NCBI GenBank assembly: GCA_963377175.1
Contig: CAUJNA010001031.1
Span: 23,501-87,500, forward strand
Source: Effrenium voratum
Taxonomy: Eukaryota > Sar > Dinophyceae > Suessiales > Symbiodiniaceae
Length of the DNA: 64,000 nucleotides
Reading direction: 5' to 3'
Both the position numbers and the translations under genes were made by a program. Positions 57,562 through 64,000 of the stretch are shown here, piece after piece (within the stretch, counting starts at the first letter, position 1; every line of letters starts with the position of its first letter). The notes under the pieces are model-generated. The model saw only the letters and a list, made by a program, of their open reading frames with translations. It was not told the origin of the DNA and ran no database searches.

Positions 57562-58018
57562 CTCCCCCAATTAATGAATGACCCCCATTAGTAATAAATG
57601 CAAATCCGGGGCCCGAGACCAGATTTCCACTCCGCACAATTGATTTTTAATTGAGTCTTGGAATCCTTATTAGGGGGCACTTTTAACAAGCTTCCAGCCC
57701 GACTTTTAAGCTGCGACTGTCTCTCCCCCATACATGCTGGCTAACCTGCCTGGCTGCCAACAAACAACCAGTAAACTGAAAAACAAATAGAATGATACAT
57801 GAAATTTCCTTATTAAACCGCTTACTCGCGGACCTTACAATTCAATCCATTTCCTCCAAATCCTATGCGAACCCTCACATTGTTGGAAAAGCAAAAAAAC
57901 CAAACCCCGAAAACCCCAATTTAAAAAAATATCTATTTTTTGGAGGATTTATTTATAATAGGGGGGGGGGGGGGGGCGTTTTTATTAATAGGGGGAAGAG
58001 ATTACCGCATGCACTCAC
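57562..58018 (-). other. Spliceosomal-type intron inside pol
   Basis: Starts GAGG|GTGAGT and ends GGGGGAG|G. Removing it restores LLEGDYTTLAW exactly in frame between reverse transcriptase and RNase H. It is AT-rich with a 16-G run, unlike the surrounding GC-rich coding sequence. Confidence 0.72.
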
Positions 58019-58837
58019 CCTCCAGCAACTTCTTGTTTGCCGCCACCAGAATGTAGCCACCTTGTGAGCTGAAGTCCCGACGAATGCCAAAAGCAGCGTA
58101 GGAGAACGGCACAAAGAAACTTCCTGGTCCGTCATGTGGCCGGGTCCGTTCTTGTCCACAGTGATCGGCTTGACCTGCTTGAGGTACTCCTCCGCATCCA
58201 GGTTGATCTCACCGTGTAGAATGCTGATCTGGCATCCGCAGTCGGTGATGGGGCTCTTCTCCGACAATTTCTTCCACTTGCCGAAGTCAAAGTTCTTGCG
58301 CACTTCCTCGGCCGCAGCATCTGCTTCAGGTTCATGAGCTTGAGCGCACATCACATCATCGACGTGCATGATGAGGATAATTCAGCGCGTAGTCGGCCTT
58401 GCCGTAGTACATGAAGCAACACTTGTCCAGTCTGTGGCACCTGAAGCCAATCTTCTCCACTCGGGATTTTGGCGCGTCCGCTAAGCCATATGCGCTTTTC
58501 AGCAGGCGCATGTAGAAAAGCTGCTCGAACGTCCAACAAACAACAGCCAGTCCAGGTTCTGCACAAAGCGCATGAGGAAGACCTTCCCAAGTCGCCCTGC
58601 CGTTGGCGCTGATTTCTCCAGCCCGATCAGGTCCGGGCACTGGTGTCCGCGCAGCACAAGCCGTGCCTTCGCCTTCGGACCATTCTCCGTGACCTTCCAT
58701 GTCAGCACCCATCGTGTTGACACAATCCGCGACTCATCGCCCGGGCCGCCCGGGCTCACCTCCGCAAAGTTCCAGACCTTGTTGCGGAAGTAGTTCTCGA
58801 GCTCCTCCATCTTAGCCTGCATCATCTGGGCCTTCTA
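58019..58837 (-). pseudogene. Reverse transcriptase domain, internally deleted
   Basis: Opens with MMQAKMEELENYFRNKVWNF and STRWVLTWK, continues KARLVLRGHQCPDL, then jumps to LLKSAYGLADAPK. The palm motif with the first catalytic Asp (around DAAFL) is missing. HVDDVM, the YxDD-equivalent, follows after another frameshift, then KWKKLSEKSPITDCGCQI. It ends with the strand leading into the intron. Confidence 0.85.
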
Positions 58838-59755
58838 TCAGCTGTCATCGCTTTCTCTGATGCTGGACCATCCACACATCCAAGAGCTTGTACTCGTGCC
58901 ATCGACGAAGGTGATGTCGTCGATGATGTCATCATCGGCAATGTCTTCAGGTGCGGGCACGTCTGAAGGATCTGCGACACGGTGTCGCTTCTCTTCTCTC
59001 ACGCCTTCAGGTTCAGGTCGATCATTCTCTTTTCTCTCACGCCCGTCTTCTGGTCCACCTGCTTCTCCACTGACTTCAGATGGTGGTGCTGGTTCTGGTT
59101 CACTGGATTCTCGCCGAGGTGTCCGCTCACGAGACATCGGTTCGGGTTGCTCACCTGCTTCTCCAGGTTCTTCCGGTTCATACTCCGCGTCGAGCTCCTC
59201 GATGTCATCTTCTTCTTCTCCCGGCAACTCCGGATGATAAACATCCTTGAACTGCGTGGCACTTCTCGCTCTCAGCTCCTGCAGGTCCTTCAGCGCTGCG
59301 GCGTTGGGGTCGGAGATCAAAGGAATTCCGGTGTCCTCAACGCGGGGCCGCACCTGATTCGCAGCGCACCTCAGCAGAGAGGTTCCATGTGCCAGCCAGA
59401 TCACGGCATCGCGATCCTTGTTATCCTGCTCGACGGCCACCACTCTTGCCGGTCCACGCCACTTCTGCTTCTGCAAGATTCCGGCTCCCTTCTCCCGCCA
59501 GTAGTAGACAACCTGTCCAACCACCACCGTGTCCTTGATCTGCCGGTAGTTCTGGTTCATGGCCCGCCTGAGCTTGGCATCGCTGTCGGCGCGTGTGAAC
59601 TGAGCTGCCAGCCGCTTCTTCTGCACATTGGCAAACTCTCCAGCTGCATCCAGGGCGTCAACTGTCGGGGTGAACAGGTCGGTGAGCGATTGTACTTGGT
59701 TGGGACTCCTCCCAATCACCCACTGAGTTGGCGTGAAGCCACGCGTCATGCTCAT
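58838..59755 (-). pseudogene. Integrase C-terminal region and acidic linker
   Basis: SMTRGFTPTQWVIGRSP marks the end of the integrase core, VVVGQVVYYWREKGAG and KWRGPARVVAVEQ a GKGxx/SH3-like C-terminal domain, followed by a Glu/Pro/Arg-rich linker to reverse transcriptase. Confidence 0.8.
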
Positions 59756-60337
59756 CGCGCCGGGACAAAGATCGAGGCTTGTAGCGGCCCTTTCTCCGTC
59801 TTGTTGTCAGCGTCCTCCATGAAGAGCTCCAGCGCCCTCCGAATAACCTGGTGCTTTCTCTCCAAGCCAATTGTGTGCCTCCGCCGGCGCAATCTCCAAG
59901 GCGATGTTCTTGTCGCTGGCCCAGTCCCGAAGCATCCGGCTAGCCCAGCCCTTCGCCTCATCAGTCCTCAAGGAGCGAGGAACTCCGAACTGCTTGATCC
60001 AGGCCCGCTCGATGCCCTTGATGAGCTCCTCCACACGCTCGGCCTTCAAGATGCGCACCGCCACATACCTCGTTGCTTGATCCAGGATGGTCAGCACACA
60101 TTTCCGGCCCGTGTCGGTGTTGATCCACGCTGAGTCTACCACGATGCGATCGTTGAACTCTTTGGCCGTCAGCCCAGATGCGGGAGGCGCTCCACCAGGC
60201 TTAGTCCGAGCCACACAGCTTGGACAGAGGTAGTTCTTCGCCGCTTTCAGCACCGTGTCGGTCGCCTGCACCTCGTTAAGCATCTGACAAAGAACATCAG
60301 GGGCAGGATGACCAAGGTTCTTGTGTAGCCGCTTCAC
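59756..60337 (-). pseudogene. Integrase HHCC and catalytic core, frameshifted
   Basis: HKNLGHPAPDVLCQML and CPSCVA form the HHCC zinc site. VVDSAWIN and RTDEAKGW carry the two aspartates. A frameshift near 59870 separates AHNWLG from LERKHQVIRRALEL, which holds the catalytic glutamate; another lies near 59760. Confidence 0.88.
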
Positions 60338-60508
60338 GTAGTTGAAGGCCTGTGCTCAAACTTCTGCTCGTAGCCGCCGATTCTTCTTGATCGACTCATC
60401 CTCTCTTGCCTGCTCATCATCGGCTTTGATCACGTCCTTCTCATCCTTGCATGAGCTCGTCAGCATCCTCTCCAACCATCACGTCATCTACCACCGGGAC
60501 AACAGCCA

Positions 60509-61273
60509 TCAGGTCTGCCAGCCTTTTCGCAAGCATCCGGGGGTAGTTGCCATCTTTGTCCTTGATCCATAGCCAGGGGCATGTCCTTCAAGTGGTTGGT
60601 GCTGGTGATCGCCACTGCACCATTTCGCAAGTCCATCTGCCAGACTTCTTGGTCGTGCAAAAGCAGGCACCATCACACCCAACTCATCTGGCGTCTTTAG
60701 ACCGTACATGCGTTGGTCCATGTAGGCCATGTGTCCTGCCAGGTCACACCACGCCTTCGTCTTCCATGCTCTGCTCAGCCAGGGATGTTCCAGCGTTGCT
60801 TCTCGGGCATTCTGATACTGCTCCAAGTAGACCTCTCTCACAAACATCAGCACATTGTCATGGTTCTCGGTGCGATTCTTGACCAACTGCTGGTTCTCCC
60901 ATTCACCACGGCAGGCGTATAGCTCTTGCATGGGCGACCACAATCGACACATCGGTGCCATCAAAATCTTGTCTGGCTCTTCCAGCTTCACCAGCTCCAT
61001 GAACTTCTTCTGGCAGCCCTTGTCCTCGAAGTTCCAACCATTCTGAATCGAGAAGACCCTCGATTCCACACCGTTCATCTTGTCGAGGAACTTGCTGGTG
61101 CGGCCTTCGCCAACGAAGAGCTCCCAGATCTTACGGATCGGCTTGCCTTTCTCGCATGTCCTTGCCATCTTGTTCCTGCTGGACACAACCTCCTCGGCTT
61201 CTCTGATCATCTTCCGAAGCATCGGCGTAGTTAGCTTTTCCTCGTCTTCAATGATAAATTCTCGTCCATGCAC
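60509..61273 (-). pseudogene. Methyltransferase-like region between protease and integrase
   Basis: KIWELFVGEGRTSKFLDKMN resembles a SAM-binding motif I (aromatic-E-L-F-x-G-x-G), and PDKILMAPMCRLWSPMQEL resembles motif IV of cytosine methyltransferases, but with PMC in place of PC. Standard copia elements lack this segment. Catalysis is doubtful. Confidence 0.5.
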
Positions 61274-61840
61274 ACCCCAACAAACTTCACCTTCTTGGAT
61301 TCCGCGTTCGTTGCCTTCTTGGTCACGGGGGTCTTCGGTTTCGGTGACTCCAAGCCACCGGCATCAAGCCCAACAGCATTTTGTTGGCTCGGCTCTTCTG
61401 ACACCCCTTCATCCACGACGTCGTCCATGTCCATTCGAACGGTCCCTGGCTCGACCGCGTAAGACTCTTCCAGATTGTCGTCCTCATCCACCAGCAGCGC
61501 CTGCACTCCAAGGTTGCTCTTGAAGTCCACATGACCTTCGGCGCCTTCGGGGATGAGGTACTCCGCCACTTCCGCATCCTTCAGTTCCTTGATGTCCTCT
61601 GCAAGATGCAGCGAGTGTTCACCTTTCGGCGGGACCTTATCGCATGCCATTCACGATCCGGCCATCTCATCATGTTCTTACCGTACTCCACCGCGATGCC
61701 CATCTTCTCCAGTACGGGGCGTCCAACCAGGATGGGGGCTGTTCCACCAATGACGTAGACCAGCAACTTGCGTTTCTTCCCACCCATGTAGGTCGACACC
61801 ACCACGCAGTGCCCGGACATCCAGGCAACTCAGGGGGGAC
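61274..61840 (-). pseudogene. Protease remnant and acidic linker
   Basis: APILVGRPVLEKMGIAVEY is the C-terminal half of a retroviral-type aspartic protease. The D-S/T-G active site is absent and an in-frame TGA precedes 61820. An acidic linker (SLHLAEDIKELKDAEVAEYL) follows. Confidence 0.7.
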
Positions 61841-62049
61841 GTGACGCTGCAATGCAGAGAGGAGAGAGAGGCTTGGGGGGAGCGGAGGGAGGGAGAGAGG
61901 ACAACAGAACACACAAGGGAGACAGGGGAGAGATGAAGAAGGAGAAAAGGGAGAGGACACTGTCGGCGGAGTGAGCCGGAGGCTCTAAAGTTGCAGGTTG
62001 TTGATTTTCTCTATTTGGTGAGCAACGGACAAAACTACTTGTTTCACCC
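61841..62049. other. Purine-rich junction
   Basis: GA-rich on the plus strand; in minus sense a CT tract ending TTGCAG at 61841, resembling an intron 3' end. It separates the truncated retroelement from the dispersed repeat. Confidence 0.5.
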
Positions 62050-62690
62050 CCTGGAACCAGAGAGTGAATCAGGAGTTTTTCGGGCCCAGCCAACGTCTAG
62101 ACATGTTCAGGGCGTTCCTCTTCGCTTTCACTGGGGGAACTCGTGTTCTTCTCTGCGATTCCAAGGCATTGGCTCACCTTATGTGGCACATCCAAAGATT
62201 CGAGTTCAAGAACTCCGATCATTTGGACAATTGTGTTGCCAGGAGCTGACAGTTGGAAGCCTTTTCCACGTCTTCGAGGCGCGCGTAAAAAAAACGACAC
62301 CGCTACAAGAACTAGGGGTTCAAATGCAAACCCAAACCGATCCAAATCACCAATTGCGGGTTACCACTACCAGCGATGTTCCTCTTGGTTGGTCCCCGGG
62401 AAATGGAATGGACGCCGGTCTGGGAGCCGAGGATTGGGAGCCTCAAACCATTGTCATATGTTGGGGTAGACGTGGTGGACTGAATGTGATAAGCACAGAA
62501 TCAGAAAGACCAGTTTTTCTGTAGTTTCTGTTTCGTGGCCTTATTGCATAGTTGGATCTGTCAAGACTGGGACTCATTTCAATTGATTGGTTTAAATGTA
62601 AAAACCGAAAGCAACTCGACCCAGGAAAGGTCCTTACCTCGTTCTTGGGGCTCTGAGAACCATGGAGGGTGGCGCTACGCTAGTTGCTTC
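62050..62690 (-). repeat. Dispersed ~0.7-kb repeat, copy B
   Basis: Inverted relative to copy A at 33.03-33.72 kb and shorter by an internal ~90-base gap. Confidence 0.85.
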
Positions 62691-62929
62691 ACCCTCTCTA
62701 GGCAGTTGTTTTGTACTCGGGTAACTGGAGATCAGTGTATACATATATATATATATATTGGTATTTCGGTGGCCTGCGCTTTGGGACGGGCTTGTTGTTC
62801 CGGGCGCACTTTGGCATGTGCTATGTGTTGTTCGCAACGACTTAAAGCAGGCCTCCTTATGTCCCCTTTTTGGGAAAGGTTGTAGCTCGGTGATTGAAAC
62901 GAATTGTTCCTTTTTACTGATGCAAAGTG

Positions 62930-63028
62930 TGGGCCTCGAGATCAAAACAGCTGCGCCCCTCATTTCGTTCGCACTTGTCGGTGCGGTGGCATGATCTGGA
63001 AACCTCGTGCGTTCTGGACTTCTTGAAG
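62930..63028 (+). repeat. 5' LTR of a second copia-like copy, ~99 bp
   Basis: Same TGGGCCTCGAG start and CTTCTTGAAG end as the LTR at 56.5 kb (95 of 99 positions). Its gag follows directly. Confidence 0.72.
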
Positions 63029-63043
63029 TTGGTAGCGGAGCCC
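63029..63043 (+). other. Primer-binding site
   Basis: TTGGTAGCGGAGCCC immediately follows the LTR and resembles the complement of the 3' end of initiator Met tRNA (TGGTAGCAGAGG-type), the usual copia primer. Confidence 0.6.
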
Positions 63044-64000
63044 GAGATTCGGGCGATCGCGAAGATTCTAAAGCCGCTGCAGGACTTCATACAACATCAT
63101 CACAATGCTGCAGGGCAAGGCTTGGGGCCTCGTGGAAGACCTGGACATCACGTCCCTAGGTGAGGCTGATGGCTACAACAAGATGTTCGCTCACCTGGAC
63201 AGCGGATTCAAGTACGACCCTATGACGGAGCTGCCATACGACTTTGAGAACTTCTTTGTCAAGCTCCAGCGGAGGCCAGAGCAGACCTTGCAGGAGTATT
63301 CGGCGGACTTCGCCAGACCTCATCGGAAGCTGAGGTCAACACAAGGTGGAGCTGCCGGAGAAGGTGCTGGCCTGGTGGTTCATCAGGAAGAGCGGAACAA
63401 CGTCAGATGGTGCTCACAACCATGGGCACCGAGAAGCCAGGGGCCATGTTCTTTATCATCGGCCAGGACTCCAAGTCAGAGAATGTGGGAAGATGGAACC
63501 GAGTTCCCGAGATCTTTTACGCTGGTGAAAGCTGGGGCCCGGAAGAACCTGAGGATGAAGACTTCCCGAGCAACTACTTGGATGTGCACTTCCTGAGCGA
63601 GGAAGAGGGCTGGTTGGACTTCGACCAGGACTATTACGACCAACCGGCCGAGGACTACGGTGAGGCGGTGGAGGTCTACGACGTTGACGAGTAAGACGAC
63701 GTGTGCTCGGCCTACGTTGATGCGAAGAACAAGATGAATCAGATGCGAACGGCCAGAGGATTCTTCCCCGTGGTCGCGATGATTGGCGGCGGCGGTGGCA
63801 GCCATGGCAAGAAGGATGGCCGCAAGGGCAGTGGAAAGAAGTTCAAGGGCCGACCCAAAGGGCCAGGGCCAGGAGGAGGAAAGGGCAAGCAGATGCCGAA
63901 GCCAGGGCCGAGCTCACCTTCTGGAAAGGCCCGTGGACGTGCTGCTCTTGGGAAACAACTGTGCCTTTGATGTGGCCAACCAGGACACGGGGCACGGAAC
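63044..64000 (+). pseudogene. Gag of the second copia-like copy, broken and cut by the window end
   Basis: In order: MFAHLDSGFKYDPMTELPYD and FENFFVKLQRRPEQTLQEYS, then after a shift near 63325 VELPEKVLAWWFIRKSG, and after another near 63385 QRQMVLTTMG, the standard copia Gag helices. An acidic segment ends at an in-frame TAA (about 63692), followed by RTARGFFPVVA, a Gly/Lys/Pro-rich basic linker, and a CCHC zinc knuckle CL*CGQPGH in which TGA (63968) replaces a residue. The element continues past the window. Confidence 0.85.

Larger units (their letters stand above)
56482..61840 (-). mobile_element. Copia-like LTR retroelement, decayed and 5'-truncated
   Basis: Sense order on the minus strand is protease remnant, acidic linker, methyltransferase-like region, integrase, linker, reverse transcriptase, RNase H, membrane/zinc extension, LTR. 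Integrase before reverse transcriptase defines the Ty1/copia order. Gag and the 5' LTR are missing: homology stops near 61840 where a CT-rich tract (in sense) begins. Several frameshifts and a deletion in the reverse transcriptase make it non-functional. Confidence 0.88.

Noticed and set aside
57224..58018. Large deletion between reverse transcriptase and RNase H
   Set aside because: The gap is an insertion with intron edges; removing it restores the frame exactly.

Overview
The window is nuclear DNA from a large-genome dinoflagellate. The evidence is a spliced gene whose intron donors are mostly GC or GA with every acceptor followed by G, very GC-rich third codon positions in real exons, kilobase-scale simple-sequence arrays inside introns, a Ty1/copia-like element of the kind abundant in dinoflagellates, and minus-strand genes in series. 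I cannot name the genus. Bacterial features (operons, RBS, CRISPR) do not apply. Most long open frames in the window are artefacts of tetranucleotide arrays.

Layout. 1-10.4 kb: no confirmed gene; three candidate minus-strand exons (3.0, 3.95, 7.5 kb), an AAGC array and a ~98-bp-period array of palindromes. 10.4-32.0 kb: one complete minus-strand gene, GPN1 (GPN-loop GTPase 1, RNA polymerase II assembly/import), which I could join from 12 exons into a 437-codon frame. Its intron 8 is ~11.8 kb and consists largely of TCTA, CT and TTTC arrays with an insertion bounded by C-run inverted repeats. 32-35 kb: intergenic, with one copy of a ~0.7-kb dispersed repeat. 35.07-38.42 kb: a 1118-codon minus-strand exon with about six tandem in-frame copies of a 101-117-residue module followed by a thioesterase-like hydrolase domain. 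39.5-50.2 kb: a ~10.7-kb element with terminal inverted repeats, TTAGC-rich subterminal regions and four or five minus-strand genes; the last encodes a protein with features I read as a CACTA/KDZ-like DDE transposase. 50.4 kb: one orphan plus-strand exon. 50.6-55.8 kb: minisatellites, a decayed integrase fragment and AAGC/AAAC arrays with a 394-bp duplication. 56.5-61.8 kb: a decayed, 5'-truncated copia-like element on the minus strand, with a ~99-bp 3' LTR, a C-terminal membrane/zinc extension, a methyltransferase-like domain and a precise 457-bp spliceosomal-type intron in pol. 62.05-62.69 kb: second copy of the dispersed repeat, inverted. 62.93-64.0 kb: 5' LTR, primer-binding site and broken gag of a second copy, on the plus strand and running off the window.

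The sequence links introns and mobile elements. Intron edges in GPN1 and in the retroelement carry the same short direct repeat ending in AG|G, as expected of introns inserted by a mobile process. The strongest candidate for an under-described system is the 10.7-kb multi-gene TIR transposon; the repeat-thioesterase gene is second.
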